Assembly (NCBI RefSeq): GCF_022811725.1 | Contig: NZ_CP094527.1 | Coordinates: 6,882,001 to 6,946,000 of the forward strand | Length of the DNA stretch: 64,000 bases | Direction of reading: 5' to 3' | Origin: Mucilaginibacter sp. SMC90 | GTDB taxonomy: Bacteria; Bacteroidota; Bacteroidia; Sphingobacteriales; Sphingobacteriaceae | Part shown: positions 32,410 to 41,406 of the stretch, piece after piece | How the letters are laid out: each line of letters begins with the position of its first letter | Numbering within the stretch: position 1 is the stretch's first letter | Made by a program: the position numbers and the translations under genes | The notes under the pieces: generated by a model | The model's input: the letters and a program-made list of their open reading frames with translations, nothing else | Told to the model about the DNA's origin: nothing | Database searches by the model: none

Positions 32410-34521
32410 ATGTCAAGAGATCTAAGATATACAAGAAATATAGGTATTGCCGCTCACATTGATGCTGGTAAAACTACCACAACCGAACGTATCCTTTACT
32501 ATGCTGGTGTAAGCCACAAAATTGGTGAGGTACACGAAGGTGCCGCTACCATGGACTGGATGGCACAGGAGCAGGAACGTGGTATTACCATTACATCGGC
32601 TGCTACAACCGTTAACTGGAAATACAGAGGCCACAATTATCATATGAACATCATTGATACCCCGGGTCACGTGGACTTTACCGTAGAGGTAAACCGTTCA
32701 TTACGTGTACTTGACGGTTTGGTGTTCCTTTTCAGCGCGGTTGACGGTGTTGAACCTCAATCTGAAACTAACTGGAGGCTTGCTAACAACTATAACGTTG
32801 CCCGTATCGGTTTCGTTAACAAGATGGACCGTTCTGGTGCCGATTTCTTGAACGTTGTTAAACAGGTTAAAAGCATGTTGGGCAGCAACGCTGTTCCGCT
32901 TCAGTTACCTATCGGTGCCGAAGAACACTTTAAAGGTGTTGTTGACCTGATCAACTGGAGAGGTATCGTTTGGAATGAGCATGATAAAGGTATGACCTTT
33001 ACCGAAGTGCCTATTCCTGAGGATATGGTTGAAGAAGCTACTGAGTGGAGAGAGAAATTGCTTGAATCAGTAGCTGAGTATGACGAAAGCCTGATGGAAA
33101 AATTCTTTGATGCTCCTGAAACTATCACTGAGCGTGAAGTGCTTGACGCTTTACGTAAAGCAGTTTTGGACGCTAAGATCGTTCCTATGGTTTGCGGTTC
33201 ATCATTCAAAAACAAAGGTGTACAAACCATGCTTGATTATGTGATGGAATTATTGCCATCACCTATGGATGTTGAAGGTATCATTGGTACTAACCCTGAT
33301 ACAGGCGAAGAGATTTTACGTAAACCGGATGTTAAAGAGCCATTTGCAGCTTTAGCATTTAAAATTGCAACCGATCCTTTCGTAGGTCGTTTGTGCTTTA
33401 TCCGTGTTTACTCAGGTAACCTTGAAGCAGGTTCATACGTTCACAACATGCGTTCAGATAACAAAGAGCGTATTTCACGTATCTTCCAGATGCACGCTAA
33501 CAAGCAAAACCCTATCCCTAACGTAGGTGCAGGTGATATTGCTGCGGTAGTAGGCTTTAAAGATATCAAAACAGGTGATACCCTTTGCGACGAGAAACAC
33601 CCGATCATCCTTGAGTCAATGAACTTCCCTGAGCCGGTAATCGGTTTGGCGATTGAGCCTAAAACTCAGGCCGACGTTGATAAATTAGGTATGGCTTTAG
33701 GTAAATTAGCCGAAGAGGATCCGACCTTCCGTGTAAACTCTGACGAAGAAACCGGCCAGACTGTAATTTCAGGTATGGGCGAGCTTCACTTGGATATCAT
33801 CATGGACCGCTTAAAACGTGAGTTTAAAGTTGAGGTTAACCAGGGTGCTCCACAGGTAGCTTACAAAGAGTCTATCACAGGTACTATCCAACACCGCGAA
33901 ACATACAAGAAACAAACCGGTGGTCGTGGTAAATTTGCTGATATCCAGGTTATCCTTTCACCAAATGATGAAGGTAAAGAAGGCTTACAGTTTGTGAACG
34001 AAATCAGCGGTGGTTCAATCCCTCGTGAGTTTATCCCATCTGTACAAAAAGGCTTCGAAGCTTCAATGGTAAATGGTGTATTAGCCGGCTATCCGTTAAC
34101 AAGCTTAAAAGTACGTTTAATTGATGGTTCATTCCACGCTGTCGATTCGGACGCGCTATCTTTCGAGTTAGCTGCTAAAATGGCTTACCGTGAGGCATTG
34201 CCAAAATGTAAACCAGTGTTACTTGAGCCGATCATGAAAATCGAGATCCTTACCCCTGAAGAAAACATGGGTGATGTTATCGGTGACATGAACCGTCGTC
34301 GTGGCCAGCTTTTAGGTATGGATTCACGTGCAGGTGCACAGGTTATTAAAGCAACTGTACCGCTTTCAGAAATGTTTGGTTATGTAACCCAGTTACGTAC
34401 CATTACTTCTGGCCGTGCTACTTCAACCATGGAGTTTGATCACTATGCTGAAGCACCACGTAACGTACAGGACGAAGTAGTAGCTAAAGCAAAAGGCAAA
34501 AAAGCTGCAGGTAATAACTAA
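32410..34521 (+). CDS. fusA: Elongation factor G
   Basis: 703 residues. The GTPase domain (about 1-290) has the P-loop AHIDAGKTTTTERIL, switch region GAATMDWMAQEQERGITITSAA, the DTPGHVDFT motif and NKMD. Domain II to V follow, with the domain IV segment TYKKQTGGRGKFADIQ. It drives translocation of tRNA and mRNA on the ribosome. It lies in the normal rpsG-fusA-rpsJ order. Confidence 0.98.
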   Translation: MSRDLRYTRNIGIAAHIDAGKTTTTERILYYAGVSHKIGEVHEGAATMDWMAQEQERGITITSAATTVNWKYRGHNYHMNIIDTPGHVDFTVEVNRSLRVLDGLVFLFSAVDGVEPQSETNWRLANNYNVARIGFVNKMDRSGADFLNVVKQVKSMLGSNAVPLQLPIGAEEHFKGVVDLINWRGIVWNEHDKGMTFTEVPIPEDMVEEATEWREKLLESVAEYDESLMEKFFDAPETITEREVLDALRKAVLDAKIVPMVCGSSFKNKGVQTMLDYVMELLPSPMDVEGIIGTNPDTGEEILRKPDVKEPFAALAFKIATDPFVGRLCFIRVYSGNLEAGSYVHNMRSDNKERISRIFQMHANKQNPIPNVGAGDIAAVVGFKDIKTGDTLCDEKHPIILESMNFPEPVIGLAIEPKTQADVDKLGMALGKLAEEDPTFRVNSDEETGQTVISGMGELHLDIIMDRLKREFKVEVNQGAPQVAYKESITGTIQHRETYKKQTGGRGKFADIQVILSPNDEGKEGLQFVNEISGGSIPREFIPSVQKGFEASMVNGVLAGYPLTSLKVRLIDGSFHAVDSDALSFELAAKMAYREALPKCKPVLLEPIMKIEILTPEENMGDVIGDMNRRRGQLLGMDSRAGAQVIKATVPLSEMFGYVTQLRTITSGRATSTMEFDHYAEAPRNVQDEVVAKAKGKKAAGNN

Positions 34522-34637
34522 AAATCAGAAAATAGTTGATTGGTGATTAGAGAGTAGTTGCCAATCAGCTTTTCAAAATAATAAACCGGCGGGTTATAAT
34601 TAATAGCTCTTATAATCAGCCATAATAACAAACAAAA

Positions 34638-34943
34638 ATGAGCCAAAGAATCAGGATCAAATTAAAATCTTACGATTACAACCTGGTAGATAAATCTGCT
34701 GAGAAAATCGTAAAAACAGTAAAGCCAACTGGCGCTGTAGTTAGCGGACCACTTCCGTTACCAACCGAAAAGAAAATCTTCACCGTATTACGTTCACCAC
34801 ACGTAAACAAAAAAGCACGTGAGCAATTCCAACTTTGCTCATACAAGCGCTTATTAGACATTTACAGCTCTAATTCAAAAACTGTAGATGCCCTAATGAA
34901 GCTTGAATTGCCAAGCGGTGTTGAGGTTGAGATCAAAGTTTGA
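34638..34943 (+). CDS. rpsJ: Ribosomal protein S10
   Basis: 101 residues. It has the conserved RIRIKLKSYDYNLVDKSAEK start, the GPLPLPTEKKIFTVLRSPHVNKKAREQF loop and the C-terminus SGVEVEIKV. It is normally the first gene of the S10 operon (rpsJ-rplC-rplD...), but here a terminator follows 40 bases after its stop and no rplC is present in the next 20 kb. Confidence 0.97.
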   Translation: MSQRIRIKLKSYDYNLVDKSAEKIVKTVKPTGAVVSGPLPLPTEKKIFTVLRSPHVNKKAREQFQLCSYKRLLDIYSSNSKTVDALMKLELPSGVEVEIKV

Positions 34944-34982
34944 TAGACGACCGGCCCACTGAAAGGTGTGGGATCAAAAAAT

Positions 34983-35018
34983 AAAAAGACCATTTGCGTA
35001 AGCGGATGGTCTTTTTTT
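34983..35018 (+). terminator. Terminator after rpsJ
   Basis: AAAAAGACCAT and ATGGTCTTTTT form an 11-base stem over a 12-base loop with a long T run. It closes the str operon. Confidence 0.9.
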
Positions 35019-35079
35019 ATGGGTATATAATCGCCGAAACCGTCATTCCTGTAAGGCTACGAAGCAATTTTCACCAACC

Positions 35080-35173
35080 CGTCATTGCGAGGTACGAAGC
35101 AATCCCCGACTTACAGAGCGGCTATGCAAACCTCCCTGTGCGGTTCGCGATTGCTTCGTACCTCGCAATGACG
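35080..35173. repeat. GTCATTGCGAGG palindrome, full copy
   Basis: The arms are 25-base exact complements: CGTCATTGCGAGGTACGAAG plus CAATC at 35080-35104, and the reverse at 35149-35173. The middle carries TTACAGAGCGGCTATGC. Related copies are at 36803-36919, 50108-50197 and 62397-62478, plus a half copy at about 53165-53186 and a diverged half at 35041. Confidence 0.9.
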
Positions 35174-35294
35174 TCAGTTTTAACAATTATTTAAACACAC
35201 TGTTATTGGCGTTACCTGCGGCCCGGGCTGTACGGTTATACGCCTGCAGGCATTATGCACAGGCCGGTATCCGCTTCCATCCCTAACGCAGAAT

Positions 35295-35550
35295 TTGTCT
35301 GAACCGTGATTTATGGGATTAGTCGGATTATAGGATTTTGCCAGTCTGCTTTGGTCTGAACTCGAGTTTAGGGGAATTATTGGAATCTCTCGAATTTGCT
35401 TATCATCCTGTCAATTCCTTAATTCCTTAAGATTCAGGTTCAGACAAAAAATCCTGCCCATCCCAAAATCCCCCCAAATCCCGGTTCAGACAATCATCAT
35501 CGGCAAAATCCCCGAAAAATCAACGAAATCAGCGTAATCAAAAAAATCAA
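35295..35550. repeat. GTCTGAACC palindrome and TCAACGAAATC words
   Basis: TCTGAACCGTGATTTATGGG near 35299 faces AAATCCCGGTTCAGACA at 35476-35492. Inner parts have CTTAATTCCTTAAGATTCAG and similar words. Similar text occurs at 58890-58927. The stretch ends with CGAAATCAGCGTAATC words of the CACCGATT family. Confidence 0.65.
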
Positions 35551-35566
35551 CGGTTATCTTTGCCCT

Positions 35567-36640
35567 ATGCTGATATCACCATCTACCCTACGCACATTCA
35601 CCGAAGATATATTCAAAGCCATAGGCTGCAGCCATGAACATGCAGTATTGGCAGCCGATGTACTGCTCAAGTCTGATCTGCGGGGTATCGACTCCCACGG
35701 CGTGGCTCGTTTAAGCGGCTATGTACGCCTGTGGGAGAAGAAACGCATCAACCCCACACCCAATATCCGGATAGTACACGAAACACCTACAACGGCCACT
35801 ATCGACGGCGATGCGGGCCTTGGTCTGGTGGTTGCCCCCTTCGCTATGGAAGTAGCTATTAAAAAGGCTGAATTATATGGATCAGGATGGGTATCAGTAC
35901 GAAATTCCAACCACTTTGGTATTGCAGGTTATCACGCATTAATGGCGGTTGAAAAAGATATGATAGGTTTTGCCATGACCAATGCCAGTCCGCTGGTGGC
36001 ACCAACTTTTTCCAGCGAACGGCTGTTGGGCACTAACCCAATGTGTTATGCCTTTCCAGCTGGTAAATATCCGCCGGTGATAGTTGATATGGCTACCTCT
36101 GCAGCTGCCAACGGCAAACTTGAAATAGCCCAGCGTTTAGGCAAGCAAGTTCATGAAGGCTGGATCCAGGATAAAGACGGCAATTATACTACCGATCCGC
36201 ATGCGCTGAAAACCGGAGGCTCGCTCCTGCCCCTCGGCAGCGACCGCGACCATGGCAGCCATAAAGGTTTTGGTTTGAGCGCTACCGTTGATATATTATC
36301 AGCAGTATTATCCGGCGCAAACTATGGTCCCTGGGTACCACCGTTTGTGGCTTTCCTTGATCCGCCGAACGATCCGGTTGGTGCAGGTATAGGCCATTTT
36401 TTAGGGGCGATACGGGTTGATGGCTTCCGCCCGGTTAATGAGTTTAAAGATCATTTGGACAACTGGGTAAGTCGTTTTAAATCATCAGCTACTGTTGATC
36501 CGACACAAAAGGTAGTTATCCCCGGTGAACCGGAACTGGAGGCTGAAGCTGATAGAATGGCTAATGGGATACCGTTGGTTGATGCGGTTGTTGAGGATTT
36601 GAATAAGCTGGCAGAAAGGTTTGAAATAGATAAACTATAA
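35567..36640 (+). CDS. Malate/L-lactate dehydrogenase family oxidoreductase (Ldh_2)
   Basis: 357 residues from the ATG at 35567 (MLISPSTLRTFTEDIFKAIG). Typical segments are LRGIDSHGVARLSGYV, NSNHFGIAGYHALMA, MTNASPLVAPTFSSERLLGTNPMCYAFP, GSHKGFGLSATVDILSA and VVIPGEPELEAEADR. This NAD(P)-dependent family reduces oxo acids such as malate, lactate, ureidoglycolate or diketogulonate; the substrate cannot be read here. A -7 element TATCTTTG ends 4 bases before the ATG. It is monocistronic between repeats. Confidence 0.9.
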   Translation: MLISPSTLRTFTEDIFKAIGCSHEHAVLAADVLLKSDLRGIDSHGVARLSGYVRLWEKKRINPTPNIRIVHETPTTATIDGDAGLGLVVAPFAMEVAIKKAELYGSGWVSVRNSNHFGIAGYHALMAVEKDMIGFAMTNASPLVAPTFSSERLLGTNPMCYAFPAGKYPPVIVDMATSAAANGKLEIAQRLGKQVHEGWIQDKDGNYTTDPHALKTGGSLLPLGSDRDHGSHKGFGLSATVDILSAVLSGANYGPWVPPFVAFLDPPNDPVGAGIGHFLGAIRVDGFRPVNEFKDHLDNWVSRFKSSATVDPTQKVVIPGEPELEAEADRMANGIPLVDAVVEDLNKLAERFEIDKL

Positions 36641-36996
36641 ACTGCCGCGGGTTTAGCGCAGCGTAACCCGTGGTGGCCAATCATGTAAGCTTTCAGCTTA
36701 CATATCCGTTCAGCTGAAAGCTGAAACCATAATAAACCACGGGCTGAAAACCACAGGTGTTAGGAAGATGAAGATCGGTTGGAAATGCTGGTTAAAAAAG
36801 CTATGTCATTGCGAGGAGCGGCATGGCCAAAAGCACTTGGGGCGACGCGGCAATCCCGTAGCTATACAGAGCGGACATGCATTGGCTACGAGATTGCCGC
36901 GCTACGCTCGCAATGACATCTTTTTTTATTTAAAAATAGAGATAATTTCATCTTCCGAACACCACGGGCTGAAAGCCCGCGGCGTTGTATACAAAA
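36641..36996. repeat. Cluster of palindromes between the dehydrogenase and the lepB genes
   Basis: It contains a CGGGTTT...CCCGTGG word pair, GTAAGCTTTCAGCTTAC (about 36686), GCTGAAAGC words, a full GTCATTGCGAG palindrome (36803-36919) and CCACGGGCTGAAAGCCCGCGG (36962-36982). The last also has relatives at 13560 and 23104. Nothing here looks coding. Confidence 0.7.
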
Positions 36997-37037
36997 AGCA
37001 CAAGGCCCGTTTTGCTTCGCAAAACAGGCCTTGTGCT
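36997..37037. terminator. Terminator after the third signal peptidase gene
   Basis: AGCACAAGGCCCGTTTTG and CAAAACAGGCCTTGTGCT form a long stem with one mismatch over a CTTCG loop. It is 28 bases past the end of the signal peptidase I operon (minus strand). Confidence 0.8.
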
Positions 37038-37065
37038 GAAATTCCCCCTTCAGGGGGTTAGGGGG

Positions 37066-38598
37066 CTAATGGATCAGATTAAATAACCTGCTCCAGCGAA
37101 TTTTGTGAACGAATGAAGCGTTATCATCAACACTCATCCAAATGAACAGCGCTTTACCCACAATATGATCTTCGGGAACAAAGCCCCAGAAACGTGAATC
37201 TTCCGAGTTATGACGGTTATCGCCCATCATAAAATAATAGTTCAGTTTAAAAGTATAACTATCGGCTTTTTTACCGTTAATCAGGATCTCATTACCGTTT
37301 ACTTCAACTTTGTTACCCTCATACACGGCTATCGCGCGACCGTAAATCGGGAATGTTAAACTATCCAGCTTTACTGTCCAGCCCTTTTTAGGCACGATGA
37401 TCGGCCCGAAGTTATCAACGTTCCATTTATAATCGGGAATGTTAGCACCGATTTTATAGTTAGAGAAAATAGTTGGGTAAACCGGATTAAGCGGATCAGA
37501 CGTTCCCCTCGGTGTTAACCTTGGCGCAACCGATTTAATATTTGAATATCCGCGCAAAGCCTTTGCCGATTCTTCGGTAGTGTTGGTAATAAATTCGGTA
37601 TTATTTATTGACGAGATATCAGACAAATGCAAATCCGTTGCTATCTGCGGGTTAAGCTCGTCACCATCCGTTTTAACATCATAAGTGATCTCGCCGTTTG
37701 GCGGCGTGATAGCAGCTTTACTATTAATAAACACCTGCGCATTAACAACGCTCAACGTATCGCCCGGGGTACCCTGGCAGCGTTTAATATAGTTTTCGCG
37801 TTTATCAACCGGCCTGAAATAAGGCGAGTCGGCATCCATAGGATAATTAAATACTACCACATCGCCTTTTTTAATATCACTTAAACCCGGCAGACGGTAA
37901 TATGGCAGTTCAATGCCATCCCAATAAGCTTTGGTATTGATGAGCGGCATGGTATGATGTGCAAACGGAAACGCGACTGGCGTCATTGGTAAACGTGCAC
38001 CATAATTTACTTTGCTTACAAACAGGTAATCGCCAATAAGCAATGAGCTTTCCATCGAGGCGCTGGGGATCACGTAAGCTTCGATGAATAATGTACGGAT
38101 CAACGTAGCAGCAATCACCGCAAAAATAATAGCATCGGCCCATTCACGTGCCTGAGTTTTCTTAAGGGCAAGTTTATACTTCTGCCTGAATTCGGCACTT
38201 GCTGAGGGACCAAAATATTTGGTATTCTTGTCATTGCCCCATTTAGGGAAATAAATAAAGGGCAGGATCACTCCCTGTACATGTTCAGCAAATGTAAACT
38301 TACCGTATGACTTCAAAAAGTCAACAATTAAACCCAATGCTATTAAAAAATTCAGACCGGGTATCAGTAACATAATAAACCACCATGCAGGTCGCCCGGT
38401 TAATTTAATAATGATAAAAAAGTTATAGAGCGGTACAATGCCTTCCCATCCCTGTCTTCCTGCTTTTTCAAACAGTTTCCATAAACCCGCAAATGGTAAT
38501 ACTATAAAAAGAACAAATGCAATCAATAATCCAATTCCGTTCACTTCAGTGTTTTTTATATTTTCAATTAATGTATGCCCCTGAACAGCCTGTTCCAT
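37066..38598 (-). CDS. lepB: Signal peptidase I with N-terminal membrane domain
   Basis: 510 residues. N-terminal DUF5684-like membrane region (LWKLFEKAGRQGWEGIVPLY), then a LepB core: catalytic serine in PSASMESSLLIGDYLFVSK, catalytic lysine in the NYIKRCQGTPGDTL segment and the C-terminal box GDNRHNSEDSRFWGFVPEDH. An insert of about 80 residues lies between the boxes. It cleaves signal peptides of exported preproteins at the membrane. It is the third of three tandem paralogues, and its start overlaps the second gene by 31 bases. Confidence 0.92.
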   Translation of the reverse strand: MEQAVQGHTLIENIKNTEVNGIGLLIAFVLFIVLPFAGLWKLFEKAGRQGWEGIVPLYNFFIIIKLTGRPAWWFIMLLIPGLNFLIALGLIVDFLKSYGKFTFAEHVQGVILPFIYFPKWGNDKNTKYFGPSASAEFRQKYKLALKKTQAREWADAIIFAVIAATLIRTLFIEAYVIPSASMESSLLIGDYLFVSKVNYGARLPMTPVAFPFAHHTMPLINTKAYWDGIELPYYRLPGLSDIKKGDVVVFNYPMDADSPYFRPVDKRENYIKRCQGTPGDTLSVVNAQVFINSKAAITPPNGEITYDVKTDGDELNPQIATDLHLSDISSINNTEFITNTTEESAKALRGYSNIKSVAPRLTPRGTSDPLNPVYPTIFSNYKIGANIPDYKWNVDNFGPIIVPKKGWTVKLDSLTFPIYGRAIAVYEGNKVEVNGNEILINGKKADSYTFKLNYYFMMGDNRHNSEDSRFWGFVPEDHIVGKALFIWMSVDDNASFVHKIRWSRLFNLIH

Positions 38599-39707
38599 CT
38601 TATCCTATCAAAGAAGCTGGCGGTGCTGTCAATACTCATCCACGTAAATAATGCTTTACCCACTACGTGATCTTCAGGAACAAAACCCCAAAAGCGCGAA
38701 TCTTCTGAGTTATGGCGGTTATCGCCCATCATCCAGTAGTAGTTAAGCTTAAAGGTATAAGTATCGGCTTTTTTTCCGTTAATCATGATATCCTTGCCCA
38801 CAACATTTACCTTATTGTTTTCGTAAATTTCGATAGCTCTGCCATAAACCGGGAAAGTAAGACTATCCAGCTTAACAGTCCACCCCTTTTTAGGAATTAT
38901 AATAGGCCCGTAGTTGTCAACATTCCATTTAAAATCGGGAAAATTAGGCGTGATCTTATAACGCGGGTATTTGGCTGGATAAACCGGGTTCAGCGGATCG
39001 CTGGTACCTTTAAGCGTTACTGCCGGCACAATTGATTTTACGTTTGAATAAGTTTTCAAAGTAGCTGCCGACTCTTTTCCCATCATCATTTCATAACGGT
39101 TTCCGGTATTGCCCCTGATCTCAATTTTGAGCTCGTTTAAAATAGCAGGGTTAAATTCCTGCCCGTTAGTTTCAACAAAATAACCTTCTTTTCCCCTTTC
39201 AGGATCAGGGGCCGCCTTGCCATTGATATAAACCTGGGCATCAACAACGCTCAGCGTATCGCCGGGCGTACCCTGGCAGCGTTTGATAATATTTTCACGC
39301 TTATCAACCGGCCTGAAATAAGGCGAATCGGCCTCGATAGGCGCATTAAAAACCACTATATCCTGCTTTTTTATATCGCTTAAACCCGGCAAACGGTAGT
39401 ATGGCAATTTTACCCCACCCCAATAGGCTTGGGTACCCCAGGGAGTGGTGTGGTGCATAAAAGGAAAAGAAACCGGTGTTATCGGCATCCTTGCTCCATA
39501 ATTAACCTTACTTACAAATAAGTAATCGCCAATTAAAAGCGAATTTTCCATTGAACCACTGGGGATAACGTAGGCTTCGATAAACAGCGTACGGATCAGG
39601 GTAGCGGCTATTACCGCAAATATGATAGCGTCGCCCCACTCACGAAGAGCGCCCTTTTTCTTTTTTACTTTACTTGTATCTTTCTTTTTCCAGAATTTCC
39701 AGTTCAT
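38568..39707 (-). CDS. lepB: Signal peptidase I, short paralogue
   Basis: 379 residues, no DUF5684-like N-terminal domain; it starts MNWKFWKKKDTSKVKKKKG, a basic tail before the single membrane helix. Catalytic serine at about S52 in PSGSMENSLLIGDYLFVSK, lysine in NIIKRCQGTPGDTL and box GDNRHNSEDSRFWGFVPEDH. It carries the same 80-residue insert as the other two. It is nearly identical in stretches to the third gene, a sign of recent duplication. Confidence 0.92.
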   Translation of the reverse strand: MNWKFWKKKDTSKVKKKKGALREWGDAIIFAVIAATLIRTLFIEAYVIPSGSMENSLLIGDYLFVSKVNYGARMPITPVSFPFMHHTTPWGTQAYWGGVKLPYYRLPGLSDIKKQDIVVFNAPIEADSPYFRPVDKRENIIKRCQGTPGDTLSVVDAQVYINGKAAPDPERGKEGYFVETNGQEFNPAILNELKIEIRGNTGNRYEMMMGKESAATLKTYSNVKSIVPAVTLKGTSDPLNPVYPAKYPRYKITPNFPDFKWNVDNYGPIIIPKKGWTVKLDSLTFPVYGRAIEIYENNKVNVVGKDIMINGKKADTYTFKLNYYWMMGDNRHNSEDSRFWGFVPEDHVVGKALFTWMSIDSTASFFDRIRWNRLFRGIH

Positions 39708-39714
39708 ATGATAT

Positions 39715-39925
39715 TTGAAATGTGCAGATTACAGATGTGCAAATGTGCAGATTTTTTAATGTTTATATTTTATGTATAAGATATATGTTACACGTTATAT
39801 GTTACGTTCCTCAATAATAATTAAAAGATGTCAATCAAATCATTCATCCGTAAATCTTCTCAATCATTTGTACACCTGAATTCTGAACTTCCGCACATCT
39901 TCCCTCATTTGCACATCTAAAATTT
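39715..39925. repeat. Inverted word repeat between signal peptidase genes
   Basis: AAATGTGCAGATTACAGATG followed by TGCAAATGTGCAG near 39720-39755 faces TTTGCACATC words near 39906 and 39922. There is also a TATATGTTACACGTTATATGTTAC stretch. No gene is seen. Confidence 0.6.
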
Positions 39926-39935
39926 GCACATCTTC

Positions 39936-41390
39936 CTAATTGATCCCCCTGAGCACCCTATCCCACCTGATCTTACACCATGATGGTGCATTAGTGTCCC
40001 AGCTCATCCAAACAAACACGGCCTTTCCTACAATATGGTCTTCGGGAACAAAACCCCAAAAGCGCGAATCTTCAGAATTATGGCGGTTATCGCCCATCAT
40101 CCAATAGTAATCCATTTTAAAGGTATAACTATTTGCCCTGCTGCCATTAATCAGGATGCTATTGCCCTTCACCTGCACCTTGTTGTTTTCGTACACCTCG
40201 ATAGCCCGGCGGTAAAAAGGCATGGTCATGCTGTCAAGCTTAACCGTCCAGCCTTTTCGCGGAATAATAATTGGCCCTAAGTTATCTTCATTCCACCTAA
40301 AGTGCGCATCATGAGGAAAAACTTCCGGGTCATACACACCTCTTAATTTGATATCAGGTTTTACCGTTTTAATATGGGGATAGCTTTTTAGTTTTTCGGC
40401 GGATAGCACGGTGGTATTAACGGTAAAATCAGCACGGGTATACTGCTGAACATCCTCCAGGTGCAGATCATATAGTGTACCGGGGCTAAATATGCCTGCT
40501 AAACCGTCTGTATGCACCAGGTATTCCATTTCGGCGTTTGGCGGCGTGGGCATGGGCTGATTATTTACATATACCTGTCCATACTCCAGTTTAAGTGTAT
40601 CGCCGGGAGAGCCCTGGCACCGTTTGATATAATTTTCCTGTTTATCCACAGGCCGGTAAAACGGTGAATCTGCATCCATGGGATAATTAAATACAACAAC
40701 ATCCCCTTTTTTTACTTCGCCAAAACCCGGCAGGCGGTAATAGGGTAGCTTTATTCCGTCCCAGTAAGCTTTGGTGCCGGTAAGCGGCATGGTATGATGC
40801 GCAAAGGGAAACGCTATTGGTGTCATGGGTAAACGTGCGCCGTAGTTGATCTTACTGACAAATAAAAAATCGCCGACCATTAAAGAGCTTTCCATAGATG
40901 AGGTTGGTATGGTGAAAGCTTCCATAAAAAGCCCGCGAATAACCATTGCAGCGATTACAGCAAACAAAATAGCTTCGGCCCACTCCCGCGCAGGCGATTT
41001 ATCAAGGTTGCGGTATTTTTCCCTGAAATTCTCACTTGCCGAAGGACCAACGTAACGGGTGCTTTTATCAAAACCCCATTTAGGAATAAAAACAAAAGGC
41101 AACAGTACCGACATAGTAATTTGACCTATGCCAACCTTGCCGAACGATTTAATAAAATCAATGAGGATGCCAACGCTTATAATGAAATTTATGCCTGGTA
41201 TTGCAAGCAGCAAAAGCAGCCATAGCGGCCTTTGGCTTAATTTGAGCATAATATAAAGCTGGTATACCGGGATTAAAGCTTCCCAGCCCGGCCTACCGGC
41301 CTTTTCAAAGAGCTTCCAGTATCCGGCCAGTATTAAAATCAATAGCGGGCTTATCATGATGTAAAACCCAATATAGCCCGCTATTGCCAT
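39936..41390 (-). CDS. lepB: Signal peptidase I with N-terminal membrane domain, first of three
   Basis: 484 residues. It begins MAIAGYIGFYIMISPLLILI and has the DUF5684-like region (YWKLFEKAGRPGWEALIPVY). The LepB core carries the serine in PTSSMESSLMVGDFLFVSK, the lysine in NYIKRCQGSPGDTL and GDNRHNSEDSRFWGFVPEDH. It is the most diverged of the three copies and the one next to dapB, which is the position lepB takes in other Bacteroidota. It is therefore probably the ancestral gene. Confidence 0.92.
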   Translation of the reverse strand: MAIAGYIGFYIMISPLLILILAGYWKLFEKAGRPGWEALIPVYQLYIMLKLSQRPLWLLLLLAIPGINFIISVGILIDFIKSFGKVGIGQITMSVLLPFVFIPKWGFDKSTRYVGPSASENFREKYRNLDKSPAREWAEAILFAVIAAMVIRGLFMEAFTIPTSSMESSLMVGDFLFVSKINYGARLPMTPIAFPFAHHTMPLTGTKAYWDGIKLPYYRLPGFGEVKKGDVVVFNYPMDADSPFYRPVDKQENYIKRCQGSPGDTLKLEYGQVYVNNQPMPTPPNAEMEYLVHTDGLAGIFSPGTLYDLHLEDVQQYTRADFTVNTTVLSAEKLKSYPHIKTVKPDIKLRGVYDPEVFPHDAHFRWNEDNLGPIIIPRKGWTVKLDSMTMPFYRRAIEVYENNKVQVKGNSILINGSRANSYTFKMDYYWMMGDNRHNSEDSRFWGFVPEDHIVGKAVFVWMSWDTNAPSWCKIRWDRVLRGIN

Positions 41391-41406
41391 TTATATTAAA
41401 GCGCTA

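Larger units (their letters stand above)
34944..35566. other. 622-base spacer of terminator and repeats
   Basis: It contains the rpsJ terminator, a partial and a full copy of the GTCATTGCGAGG palindrome and a GTCTGAACC-type palindrome, each listed separately. The tail carries the -7 element of the dehydrogenase gene. No gene is seen. Confidence 0.7.

Noticed and set aside
35080..35173. CRISPR-like repeat
   Set aside because: Inverted, not direct, repeat with no spacers; no cas genes in the window.
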